Source of the DNA: DASPWW01 sp963841715
GTDB taxonomy: Bacteria > Actinomycetota > Thermoleophilia > Solirubrobacterales > 70-9
Assembly (NCBI GenBank): GCA_963841715.1
Contig: CAWJDP010000001.1
Span: 186,001 to 250,000 of the forward strand
Length of the DNA: 64,000 nucleotides
Direction of reading: 5' to 3'
The notes below the pieces were generated by a model, which was given only the letters and a program-made list of their open reading frames with translations, searched no databases and was not told where the DNA came from. A program made the position numbers and the translations under genes. This document shows, piece after piece, positions 9,676 through 18,282 of the stretch. Each line of letters starts with the position of its first letter. Positions within the stretch are counted from its first letter, which is position 1.

Positions 9676-10971
9676 GTGCGGACGACCCGGGGCGGCTGCG
9701 GTTCGAGATCATCGCGCGCGACGGCGCGGCCCGGACGGGCCGCCTGAGCACCGCGCACGGCGCGGTCGCGACGCCGGCGTTCATCCCGCTGGCGACCACG
9801 CGGCGACGGTGCGGTCGCTCGACGCCCGCCGAGGTCGCCGGGCTCGGCTTCGAGCTCGTGCTCGGCAACACCTTCCACCTGCTGCTCGCGCCCGGGCCGG
9901 AGCGGATCGCCGCGCTCGGCGGCCTGCACGAGTTCATGGGCTGGGAGCGCGCGGTGATCACCGACTCGGGCGGCTTCCAGGTCTTCTCGCTCGCCCACGG
10001 CGGCGTCGCCGACGAGATCAAGGGCCGGCGCGGACGGCGCGAGGGCGCAGGGGGCGGTGCTGGAGATCGCCGAGGATGGGGTGCGGTTCCGCTCCTATCT
10101 CGACGGCTCCGAGCGCTTCTCGGCCCCGAGGACTCGATGGCGGATCCAGGCGGCGCTCGGCTCCGACATCGCGCTCGCCTTCGACGAGTGCACGCCGTAT
10201 CAACGCCGACCGCGACTACACGGCGCGCTCGACCGAGCGCACCCACCGCTGGCTCGACCGCTGCCTCGACTGGCACGAGCGCTCACGGCCCGCGCGCGCC
10301 AGGCGGTGTTCGGGATCGTCCAGGGCGGGGTCCACGAGGACCTGAGGCGGGAGTCGGCCGGGCGCGGTCGCGGCGGCCGCGGTCGACGGGATCGCGATCG
10401 GCGGCACGCTCGGCCGCGACAAGGCGGAGATGTACGGGGTGCTGGACGATGACGCTGCCGCATGCTTCCGGCCGAGGCGCCGAAGCACCTGCTCGGGATC
10501 GGCGAGGCCGACGACCTGCTCGAGGGGATCGGCGCGCGGCATCGACCTCTTCGACTGCGCGGTGCCGACCCGGCTCGCGCGCCACGGCATGGCGCTGGCA
10601 CCGCTGCCGGACGCGCGCTTCCGGTTCGACATCCGCACGCTCGGCGCACGCGCGCGCGACCAGGAGCCGCTCGTCGACGGCTGCCCGTGCCCGGCCTGCA
10701 CGCGGCCACACCCGCGCCTACCTCCACTACCTCTCGCGCGCGGAGGAGCTGACCGCGGCGTGCGCCTGCTCACCCTCCACAACCTCACCTACACGCGAGC
10801 GACTCGTGCGCCGGGGCCCGCGAGGCGATCGCGGCCGGGCGCTTCGACGCCTACGCGGGCGCTGTCCGCGGCGGCGCGGCGCCCTGGGACGCTGCGATGG
10901 AGCGCGCTGACGGCCGCTACTGCGTGTTGCCGCGGATCGATCTCGTCGAGGCGCTGAGATCTGATCGTTGA
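9676..10971 (+). CDS. tgt: tRNA-guanine transglycosylase, multiply frameshifted
   Basis: Exchanges the wobble guanine of GUN-anticodon tRNAs for queuine or preQ1. Hallmarks in order: LSTAHGAVATPAFIPLAT, VLGNTFHLLLAPG, the catalytic-Asp region VITDSGGFQVFSLA, FGIVQGGVHEDLR, the second Asp in GIDLFDCAVPTRLARHG, and the zinc-site pieces CPCPACTR and LLTLHNL. Pieces lie in three frames with breaks roughly every 50-150 bases. The start is uncertain: the frame of RFEIIARDGAARTG has no ATG or GTG nearby, and GTG 9676 would need a frame change. The end is TGA at 10955 or 10969. It follows gpmI by about 57 bases and converges with the kinase gene. Confidence 0.85.
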
Positions 10972-12185
10972 TCGTCGTGGTCGCTCGCCGAGTCGCTGGC
11001 GTTCGTGGTCCCGCCTCGCGTCGGCGAGCAGGACCAGCCCGGCGATCGCCGCCGCGAGCAGGGCGAGCACGATCAGCAGCGCAAGATCCGCACCGCGCGA
11101 ACCGGCGCGATCCCTGGCGCCTGCGCTGCGGCGCAGCCGGGGTGATCACGGGGCGCGGCGGCGGCCGGGCGGGGCGACGGCGCGGCCCCGAGGAGCGCGG
11201 CGGCGAGACCGGGGTGGCCTGCTCGGCGGGCTCGACTCGGTTCGCGGGGCGCCGCGCGTGGCCGCGGTCTCGCTGCCGGTGGCGTCAGCGCGGTCGCGGC
11301 CTCGGACGCCGGCGCCGGGTCCTCGCCCGCGCGCCGGCGCGCAGCGCCTCGGCGAGCTCGCGCGCGGTGCCGTAGCGCTGCGCTCGGCTCGCTCTCGAGC
11401 GCGCCGAGCACCGCGGCGCGACAGCGTCTCCGGGATCGGGCATCGTATGAGCGTCGGCGGCAGCGGGCGCTCGTTCTCGCGCCGGATCGCGAGCTCGGCG
11501 AGCGTCGAGCCCTCGTACGGAAGCCGGCCCGGTGAGCAGCTGGTAGAGGACGACGCCGAGCGCGTAGACGTCTGCGGCCGGGGTCGCCTCCTCGCCGCGG
11601 GCCTGCTCCGGCGCGAGGTAGGCGGCGGTGCCGACGACCGAGCCGACCTGGGTCAGCCGCGTCTGCTCGGCGGCGCGGGCGATCCCGAAGTCGGTGAGCT
11701 TCACCGTCATCTCGCCGTCGCGGCGTGAGGACGCGCCGTCGCGCGCCGCGGGGCCGCCGATGATCATCAGGTTCCCCGGCTTGACGTCGCGGTGGATGAT
11801 CCCGTGTCGGTGGGCGTACTCGAGCCCCGCGCAGGCCTGGATGCCGATCTCGGCCGCGATCTGAGGCGACAGCGCCCCGAGCGACTGCAGCAGCTGGGCG
11901 CCCGAGCGGCCCTCCACGTACTCCATGACGATGTAGTGGCGGTCGGCGTCGACCCCGGTGTCGTAGACCTGGACGATATTGGGGTGGATCAGCTTCGCGA
12001 CCGCGAGCGCCTCGCGGCGGAACCGGGCGACGAACTTCTCATCGTCGGAGAGGTGCTCGGCGAGGACCTTGACGGCGACGGTTCGCTCGAGCACGCGGTC
12101 GGTCGCCCGGTAGACGCTCGACATCCCGCCGGAGCCGAGCCGGCCCCTGGAGCTCGTAGCGGTCGGATAGGACCTGGTCGGCCAT
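10972..12185 (-). CDS. Ser/Thr protein kinase (PknB-like) with C-terminal membrane segment, frameshifted
   Basis: Starts MADQVLSDRYELQG, then the glycine loop RLGSGGMSSVYRATD (after a G/C doublet at 12143-12144). The ATP lysine is in AVKVLAEHL, the catalytic loop is HRDVKPGNLM, DFG is in LTDFGIARA, and the activation segment ends APEQARGE. After LLTG the frame breaks near 11532 and continues RLPYEGSTLAELAIRRE, with more breaks near 11418 and 11388. A Pro/Ala/Arg-rich linker precedes a hydrophobic stretch LLIVLALLAAAIAGLVLL at about 11020-11075, so this is a membrane-anchored receptor kinase. I see no PASTA repeats. The stop is not clear, and the 3' end given is approximate, next to the convergent tgt. 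Confidence 0.85.
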
Positions 12186-12187
12186 GC

Positions 12188-12655
12188 TCAGCCGCTGATC
12201 CCGCCGTTGTTCGGAGCCGCGGCGGCTTCGGCGTCGTCGTGGTCGGCTTCGTCGTCGTCGTGGTCGGCTTCGTCGTCGTCGAGCGCGTGGTGGTCTCGGT
12301 CGTGCTGGTCGGTCGGGGTTGTCGTGGTCGTCGTCGATGAGCTCGTCGTGGTCGTTTCGCCGCAGTTCTTGGTGTTGCTCGCGAGCCTGTGGAGGTTCGC
12401 CGCTCCGGCTTGGATTCCCCTGCGGACCTTCGCTTCCCCGATCTGTCCCGCCTCGCGGCTCAGCGTCTTGGCGGCCGACTGGACGCCGGCACAGTTCCCG
12501 TCCGCCTGTTCCTGTGCCGCGGTGCTGAGCTGGGCGAGCATTGCCTGCGCCTGGGTGGCCGAGATGCTCCCGCCGCCCCCGGATCCACAGGCGACGAGCG
12601 CGGCGGCGGCCGCGCCCAGCGTTACGGAGAGCAGCACGGCCGGCAGTCTGGGCAT
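12188..12655 (-). CDS. Thr-rich lipoprotein, likely frameshifted in the tail
   Basis: N-terminal lipoprotein signal with lipobox LVAC at about residue 23, followed by GSGGGG. The next 80 residues form an Ala/Gln-rich helical domain containing one further Cys pair (NCAGV and KNCGE). A low-complexity Thr tail follows. As written, the frame turns from TTTTTTPT into Asp/His-rich sequence. One base later the other frame reads STTETTTRSTTTKPTTTT, so a C/G doublet at a Thr wobble near 12301 has probably broken it. The terminal NNGGISG and TGA may be the true end after a second shift. It lies 2 bases upstream of the kinase start, so kinase and lipoprotein are likely co-transcribed. Function unknown. 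Confidence 0.7.
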   Translation of the reverse strand: MPRLPAVLLSVTLGAAAAALVACGSGGGGSISATQAQAMLAQLSTAAQEQADGNCAGVQSAAKTLSREAGQIGEAKVRRGIQAGAANLHRLASNTKNCGETTTTSSSTTTTTTPTDQHDRDHHALDDDEADHDDDEADHDDAEAAAAPNNGGISG

Positions 12656-12682
12656 TGCGGGCGAGTCTAGTGCGTCGCACGG

Positions 12683-13467
12683 TCACTGTCCGACGTACAG
12701 GCGCCGCGCCAGCTGCTCCGGCAGCCCGGCCTCGGTTATCGCCTCGGCGGCGCGGTCGATCTCGTAGTCGACGCGATGGTAGGTCGCCTTCCATGCATCG
12801 GTGTCGAGCGCATCCAGGCGGCTCGCGGATCGCCGTCGCGGGGCTGGCCGACGCTGCCCGGATTGACGAGCCAACGCCCCTCCTTGATCTCCAGCGTCGT
12901 TCCGGCCTGCGCGTGGGAGCCCTGAGCGTCGTGAGCCGGCCCAGCGGTGCCGGGATTGCCCTCCGGCGGCGCGACAGAGCCGTCCTCCAACTCGGGGACG
13001 ACGAAGAACAGCGCAACGTGCGAGTGGCCGATCAGGCTCACCCGCGCCGACTGCATCCGCATGCACTCGGCCGCCTGATCGGCCCAGAGCACGTACTCCC
13101 ACACCGGGTCGCGGGGCGAGGCGTGGTAGAGGCCGACCTCGTGGGTCTCGTCCGCGGGCTTGAGCCCGCGCAGGAACGAGAGCGTCTGCTCGCTGCTGTT
13201 CTCGCGCGTCCACTCGACCGCGTCGGCCGCCGCCGGAGAGAACGCCGAGACCTCGATCTCGCCCAGAACGGCGAGGTCGTGATTCCCGACCAGGCAGAGC
13301 TCGCAGCGCTCGGCGACGAGCTTCGCGCACTCGTCCGGCTGGGCGCCGTAGCCGACGACGTCGCCGAGGCACCAGGTCTGGTCCGGCTCGGTGCGGTCGA
13401 TCGCGGCGAGGGTCGCCTCGAGGGCGGGCAGATTCGAGTGGATGTCGCTGAAGATCGCGAGGCGCAT
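12683..13467 (-). CDS. metallophosphoesterase (calcineurin-like), frameshifted near the C-terminus
   Basis: Begins MRLAIFSDIHSNLPALEA, the first metal motif (D-x-H). It then has CLGDVVGYGAQPDEC (GDxxxxG), LVGNHDLAV (GNHD) and the late motifs LIGHSHVALFF and WLVNPGSVGQPRDGDPRA. That is the pattern of YfcE/MJ0936-type phosphodiesterases. After DGDPRA the frame shifts by one missing or two extra bases near 12827 and continues LDALDTDAWKATYHRVDY to TGA 12683-12685. Repaired length is about 260 residues. The substrate cannot be predicted. The start codon region overlaps the promoter of the divergent M48 gene. Confidence 0.87.
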
Positions 13468-13480
13468 TCGGCGAGCCGTC

Positions 13481-13486
13481 TATCGT
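13481..13486 (+). promoter_or_regulatory. candidate -10 box, leaderless M48 gene
   Basis: TATCGT lies exactly 6 bases before the ATG at 13493, so transcription would begin at or next to the start codon. No Shine-Dalgarno sequence is present. The same arrangement recurs at several genes in this window. Confidence 0.45.
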
Positions 13487-13492
13487 AGGCGG

Positions 13493-14735
13493 ATGCGTGG
13501 TGGGAGCCTGTGGCGTGTCGGCGCCGCGGCCGTGACGGCTCTGATCGTCGCCGAGGCGGCGGTGTGGCTGCTTCGTCCCCGCGAGCCCGGGATCGCGCCG
13601 GCCAAGGTCTCTGCGAGCGACTACTTTCCCGCCTCCGAGATCGAGCGCGCGACGAGCTTCCAGGACGGACAGCGGGCGCTGCTCCTCGCCAGCCTCGCGG
13701 TCGAGGGCGTGGTCCTGATCGCGCTATCGACCGGACACCCGCGCGTCGCGCGTCGCGCTCTGGTGCGGCTCGGCAAGCGCCCTGTGCTCGGCGCCGCCGC
13801 GGCCGGCGCGGCGATCTCGCTGACGCTGTCGCTCGCAAACCTGCCCGTCGGTGCGATCGGCCAGGGGCGTGCAGTGGACTACGGGCTCTCGACACAGAGC
13901 CTCGGCGGCTGGCTCCAGGACCAGGCGAAGTCGATGCTGATCGGCGCGATCCTGACTGCCGCCGTCGCCTCGATGCTGATCGCGATCGTTCGCCGCTTCG
14001 GGCGCTGGTGGTGGATCCCGGGGACGGGCGCCCTGATCGTGCTCGCGGTCCTGTTCACGTGGATCGCGCCGGTCGTGCTCGCGCCCGTCTTCAACCGCTT
14101 CCAGCCGCTCCCGGCGGGGCGCGATCGCGCCGACGTGCTCGAGCTCGGCCGCAAGGCCGGGGTCGACATCGGCCAGGTCTACTCGGTCGACGCGAGCCGG
14201 CGCTCGACGGCGCTGAACGCGTACGTCGACGGGATCGGGCCGTCGAAGCGGGTCGTGATCTACGACAACCTGCTGAACGAGGTCCGGCGGCCGCTGCTGC
14301 GCTCGGTCGTCGCGCACGAGCTCGGGCACGTGCGCCACAACGACATCTGGCGCGGACTCGCCTGGTTCGCGATCGTCGCCCCGTTCGCGCTTCTGTTCGT
14401 GCGCGAGGCGACCGACGCGCTGGCGCGGCGGACGGGGACCGACCCCGCGACGCCGGCGTCGCTGCCGGCATACGCGCTTGTGCTCGGCCGTGGCGACGTT
14501 CGCGCTAGGCGTGATCGGCAACCAGCTCTCGCGCGAGGTCGAGGCTTCCGCGGACAGCTTCGCGCTCCGGCTCACCCACGACCCGAAGGCGCTGATCGAC
14601 GTCCAGCGCCGGCTCGCGAAGGCGAACCTCGCAGAGCCGGACCCGCCTGCGGTCACGACCGCGCTCCTCGGCACCCACCCGTCGACGATGGACCGGATCG
14701 GCGCGGCGGTCGCCTGGAAGAGGGGCGAGCGCTAG
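13493..14735 (+). CDS. M48-family membrane metalloprotease (Ste24/HtpX-like), one frameshift
   Basis: A membrane-bound zinc endopeptidase of the CAAX-prenyl-protease/Ste24 type. About six hydrophobic segments are visible; the zinc motif is VVAHELGHVRHND (HExxH), and the third zinc ligand is the Glu of REVEASADSFALRL. The frame breaks at 14485-14486, a C/G doublet after CTC at a Leu wobble. The C-terminal part continues AVATFALGVIGNQLSREVEAS to TAG 14733-14735. Repaired length is about 413 residues. The late motif LLGTHPSTMDRI is typical of the family. The start ATG is preceded by a -10-like box and no ribosome site. Confidence 0.9.
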
Positions 14736-14739
14736 AGGA

Positions 14740-15045
14740 CTAGGACGCCTCGCGGCCGTCGTCGTCGAACTCGGGAAGGCTCTTTATGCCCTCCCGCGTC
14801 TGCCACTTCGAGTAGTTGTCCTCGAGCGCGTCGATCAGCTCGCGCATGAACCGTGGCGAGAGCGCAACCCGGGAGACGACGACTCCGGGGATCTCATCGT
14901 CCTCTACCTCATGGTCGACGCGCGCGAACGTGATCGTGAACTCGTAATCCGAGTGGCTGACGTTTGCAAAGTTCGCGTATACGCCCGCGAGCGCCTCCGG
15001 GGAGGTGTGGATGTTGATCTGGCGCTCTGGACTCTCCTCTGGCAT
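14740..15045 (-). CDS. DUF3467-type small protein
   Basis: A 101-residue soluble protein. I start at the ATG giving MPEESPERQINIHT because a GAGGTGA ribosome site precedes it. The core, GVYANFANVSHSDYEFTITF then SRVALSPRFMRELIDALEDN, matches my memory of DUF3467 proteins: a short beta-rich domain with a conserved (A/V)NxxxVxHxxxEFxxDF-like segment. Function unknown in the family. It is convergent with and almost touching the M48 gene, and divergent from argS. Confidence 0.75.
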   Translation of the reverse strand: MPEESPERQINIHTSPEALAGVYANFANVSHSDYEFTITFARVDHEVEDDEIPGVVVSRVALSPRFMRELIDALEDNYSKWQTREGIKSLPEFDDDGREAS

Positions 15046-15063
15046 CTGGTCACCTCGCCTCGC

Positions 15064-15091
15064 TTGACAGTGCCGGCTGCCTAGTATCGCA
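15064..15091 (+). promoter_or_regulatory. candidate promoter of argS
   Basis: A consensus -35 TTGACA (15064-15069) and a weak -10 TATCGC (15086-15091), spaced 16 bases. The ATG of argS starts 4 bases after the -10 box, and there is no ribosome site, which again points to a leaderless or nearly leaderless transcript. Confidence 0.5.
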
Positions 15092-15094
15092 GCG

Positions 15095-16733
15095 ATGGTG
15101 AGCAAGACAGATCCGGTGCTCGATCTCAGGCACGCGGTCGAGCGGGCGGCGGCAAGCCTGCGCGACGGCGAGCAGGTCGGAGAGCCGAAGCTCGAACGTC
15201 CGCCGAAGCCCGAGCTCGGCGACTACTCGACGAACGCGGCGATGCTGCTCGCACCGGCGCGTGGCGAGCAGCCGCTCGAGGTCGCCGAGCTGCTGCGCGA
15301 GGAGCTCGGCGGCCGCCTGGGGGGGAACGCGGAGCGGATCGAGGTTGCCGGGCCGGGGTTCCTGAACGTGTTCCTCTCCGACCGCTGGTATCGCGAGGGG
15401 GTGCGCGCCGTGCTCGACGCCGGGGACGCGCTTTGGCGCCGGCGTGATCGCCGAGCCAGAACGGGTCCTGATCGAGTTCGTTTCCGCGAACCCGACAGGG
15501 CCGCTGACCGCCGCCGGGGGCCGCCATGCCGCCTACGGGGACTCAGTCGGTCGCATCCTCGCCCATGCGGGGGACGAGGTCGGTCGCGAGAACTACATCA
15601 ATGACCACGGCAGCCAGGTGCGCCGCTTCGCGGAGTCGATCGCGGCGCGGATGACCGGGGGCGATCTGCCCGAGGACGGCTACGAGGGCGACTACGTCGC
15701 CGAGCTCGGCGAGGAGCTGGCGGCGGAGGGCATCGACCCCTCCGACCTCGACGCGCTCGAGCGGGCCGGCGTCGAGCGGATGCGCGCCGCGATCCAGGCC
15801 ACCCTCGAGCGCTTCCGGGTCGAGTTCGACGTCTGGTTCTCCGAGCGCTCGCTGCACGATGCCGGGCGGGTGGACGCGATCGTCGACGAGCTCAAGCAGC
15901 GCGGCCACGCGTACGGGTCCGAGGGCGCGGTGTGGCTGCGGTCGACCGACTTCGGCGACGACAAGGACCGCGTGCTCGTCCGCTCCGGGGGCGAGCCGAC
16001 CTACTTCGGCGCCGACGTCGCCTATCACTGGGACAAGTGGGGGCGGGCCGACCGCCTGATCGACGTGCTCGGAGCCGACCACCATGGCTATGTGGCGCGG
16101 ATGCGCGCCGCGATCGAGGCGTTGGGCGGCGACCCGAGCTTCTTCGAGGTCCTGATCATGCAGTTCGTGCACGTGCTCGAGGGCGCCGAGCGGACGCAGA
16201 TGTCGAAGCGTCGCGGCGACTTCGTAAGCCTCGACGAGCTGATCGATGACATCGGGGTCGACGCGGCGCGGTTCCTGATGCTCCAGCGCAGCCACGATAC
16301 GACCGTCGACCTCGACCTCGAGCTCGCCCGCCGCCAGTCGCAGGAGAACCCCGTCTACTACGTCCAGTACGCGCACGCGCGGATCGCAAGCATCCTCCGC
16401 AAGGCGGGTGACGCCGCCGTCGACGGGGCGCTCGCGGACCTCGGGGCGACGCTCGCGGCGTCGGTCGAGCCGGCGGAGCGCGCGCTCGTCAAGCGCCTGC
16501 TCGAGCTGCCGGACGAGGTCAGGGCCGCCGCCGAGCTCCGGGCGCCGCACCGGCTGTGCGCGTACGCGACCGCGACCGCCGCTGACTTCCACGGGTTCTA
16601 CCGCGACTGCAAGGTGGTCGGGGCGGAGGGGGAGGGGATTGAGCAGGCGCGGCTCGCCGTCTGCGTGGCGACGAAGCGGGTGATCGCCGGGACGCTCACG
16701 CTGCTCGGCGTTGACGCCCCCGAGCGGATGTAA
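15095..16733 (+). CDS. argS: arginyl-tRNA synthetase, one frameshift
   Basis: Charges tRNA-Arg. The N-terminal additional domain (ELGDYSTNAAMLLA, then VAGPGFLNVFLSDRWY) is in the first frame. After DAGDAL the frame shifts by one base near 15432 and continues FGAGVIAEPERVLIEFVSANPTGPL. That segment contains the ANPTGPL loop that precedes the HIGH-like motif, here written AGGRHAAYGD. The KMSKR equivalent is QMSKRRGDFVSL. The anticodon-binding domain ends LTLLGVDAPERM. Total about 545 residues, normal for class I ArgRS. The H-x-G-H signature seems altered to GRHAAYG, close to the HAAYGDSVGRIL form seen in many bacterial ArgRS. Confidence 0.93.
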
Positions 16734-16770
16734 TCTGCAGCGCACGGCAGCCGAGATGGAGGTTGGGCGC

Positions 16771-17052
16771 GTGACGAAAGCTGAGTTCGTGGACCGGCTC
16801 GCCGGCGATGGCCGGCTCGGGAGCAAGAAGCAGACCGGAGAGGCGGTCGACACCGTCCTCGACGCGATCGCCGACGCGCTCGCCCGCGGCGAGGAGATCA
16901 ACTTCACCGGGTTCGGCAAGTTCCAGGTCGCCGAGCGCGGCCCGCGCCAAGGGGTCAACCCGCGGACCGGCGAGCGGATCACGATCCCGGCCGGACGCCT
17001 ACCGAAGTTCTCGGCCGGCGCCGCGCTGAAGTCGAAGGTCAGGGGCGCCTAA
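16771..17052 (+). CDS. HU/IHF-family DNA-binding protein
   Basis: A 93-residue histone-like protein. I choose GTG 16771 because GGAGG lies 8 bases upstream and the product then starts MTKAEFVDRLAGD, the usual HU N-terminus. The family signature is INFTGFGKFQVAERGPRQG, followed by NPRTGERITIPAGRLPKF. It dimerises and bends DNA. It lies between argS and pyrF and its TAA is only one base before the CTG of pyrF, so these are probably co-transcribed. It has no Lys/Ala-rich tail of the mycobacterial HupB kind. Confidence 0.93.
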   Translation: MTKAEFVDRLAGDGRLGSKKQTGEAVDTVLDAIADALARGEEINFTGFGKFQVAERGPRQGVNPRTGERITIPAGRLPKFSAGAALKSKVRGA

Positions 17053-17053
17053 C

Positions 17054-17932
17054 CTGAGCGAGCCGTTCGCCGACCGGCTCGCGGCGCGGGTCGAGGAGCG
17101 GCGCAGCCAGATCTGCCTCGGGCTCGACCCCGACCCCTCGCGGCTGACCGCCAAGTCCGCGGGCGGCAGCGACCCCGCCGAGCTCGCAGCCGACGCCGTC
17201 GCTGCGGAGTGCGCGGCCCTGATCGAGCGCGCCGGCCCGTCGTGCGTGGCAGTGAAGCCGCAGCTCGCCTGCTTCGAGCGCCTCGGAGCGCCCGGATGGC
17301 GGGCGCTCGAGCGGGCCTGCGCCGCCGCGCGCGACGCCGGGCTGCTGGTGATCGCCGACGGCAAGCGCGGCGACGTGCCGGTCACGGCCGCGGCCTACGC
17401 GCAGGCGCTGGTGGGCGGGATGCAGACGCCGTGGGGCCCGGTCGTCGGCCTCGGCGCCGACGCGTTCACGGTCAATCCGCTGCTCGGCTCGGACTCGCTC
17501 GAGCCACTGATCGCCGAGGCCGAACGCGCGGGGGCGGGGGTGTTCGCGCTCGTGCGAACCTCGAACCCGGGGGCGGCCGAGCTGCTCGACCTCCCGGCTC
17601 CTGAGGTCCCCTTCCACGAGCGGATCGCGGCGATCGTCGCCGCTGCGGGCGGCCGGCTCGCGGGCTCCTCGGGGCTGAGCGGGATGGGGGCCGTCGTCGG
17701 CGCGACCGAGCCGCGGTTCATCGAGCGGCTGCGCGAGCTGATGCCGCGGGCGATCTTCCTGCTCCCCGGGGTCGGTGCGCAGGGCGGCCGAGTCGCGGAG
17801 CTCGCTGCCGCGTTCGACCCCGGCTCCGCGGCGGCGCTCGTTACCGCCTCGCGGTCGATCGCCGGCGCCGAGGATCCCGGCGCGGCAGCGGCCGAGCTCA
17901 GGGAGCAGGCCTGGGCCGTGGCGGCGGGTTGA
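17054..17932 (+). CDS. pyrF: orotidine-5'-phosphate decarboxylase, type 2, probable CTG start
   Basis: Decarboxylates OMP to UMP in pyrimidine synthesis. Hallmarks are ICLGLDPDPSRL, VKPQLACFERLG, the catalytic DGKRGDVP, NPLLGSDSL, FALVRTSNPGA and LLPGVGAQGG. The type 2 family is about 270-300 residues, and the family N-terminus (FADRLAARVEERRSQICLGLD) is fully present upstream of the first in-frame ATG, GTG or TTG. The only possible initiator there is CTG 17054, one base after the HU stop. The product is then 292 residues. A CTG start is unusual but occurs again at 18279. Confidence 0.9.
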   Translation: MSEPFADRLAARVEERRSQICLGLDPDPSRLTAKSAGGSDPAELAADAVAAECAALIERAGPSCVAVKPQLACFERLGAPGWRALERACAAARDAGLLVIADGKRGDVPVTAAAYAQALVGGMQTPWGPVVGLGADAFTVNPLLGSDSLEPLIAEAERAGAGVFALVRTSNPGAAELLDLPAPEVPFHERIAAIVAAAGGRLAGSSGLSGMGAVVGATEPRFIERLRELMPRAIFLLPGVGAQGGRVAELAAAFDPGSAAALVTASRSIAGAEDPGAAAAELREQAWAVAAG

Positions 17933-17979
17933 GGCGTGCCGGCGCCGATAGGATGCCGCGCTGATCGGCGGTTGACGGC

Positions 17980-18282
17980 ATGAACAGGGCCGATAACTCA
18001 CTCGTGCATATAGCCGCAGCGGCCGCGCTGGTGCTCGCGTTCGTCGTGCTCGTGTTCGTCGTCGCCACGTCGCTCGGGGGCTCCTCGTCATCCGGCGGGA
18101 CCAATCACGCCGGGGGAGGAAAGAGCTCGAAGCCGACGCTTCGCACGTACACCGTCAAGCCGGGCGACAACCTGAGCGCGATCAGCGCCAAGTACAAGGT
18201 TCCGCCCGACGTCCTCAAGCAGCTCAATCCGAAGCTCGATCCTCAGGCTCTGGTCCCCGGCCAGCAGGTGAAGCTGCGCTGA
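17980..18282 (+). CDS. membrane-anchored LysM protein
   Basis: A 100-residue protein. Residues 8-30 form one transmembrane or uncleaved signal segment. A Ser/Gly linker follows, then a single LysM domain from TYTVKPGDNLSAISAKYKV to the end (LVPGQQVKL). LysM binds N-acetylglucosamine of peptidoglycan. A TAGGAT -10-like box lies 26 bases before the ATG. The stop overlaps the CTG start of the D-Ala-D-Ala carboxypeptidase, so the two are likely made together and act at the cell wall. Confidence 0.85.
   Translation: MNRADNSLVHIAAAAALVLAFVVLVFVVATSLGGSSSSGGTNHAGGGKSSKPTLRTYTVKPGDNLSAISAKYKVPPDVLKQLNPKLDPQALVPGQQVKLR

Noticed and set aside
4778..10971. Programmed frameshifting or quadruplet decoding to explain the many breaks
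   Set aside because: The shifts occur in unrelated housekeeping genes at about 100-base intervals, lack a common slippery sequence or downstream structure, and are mostly synonymous wobble doublets. Mixed-allele assembly explains them better.
4647..10971. True loss of the glycolytic genes as pseudogenes
   Set aside because: All catalytic residues are conserved between the breaks and no nonsense mutations are found in the true frames. Decay would not spare active sites so evenly.
12188..12330. A distinct Asp/His-rich metal-binding C-terminus on the lipoprotein
   Set aside because: The Asp/His run is the one-base-shifted reading of a Thr/Lys/Pro repeat typical of lipoprotein linkers. A doublet at a Thr codon explains the switch.
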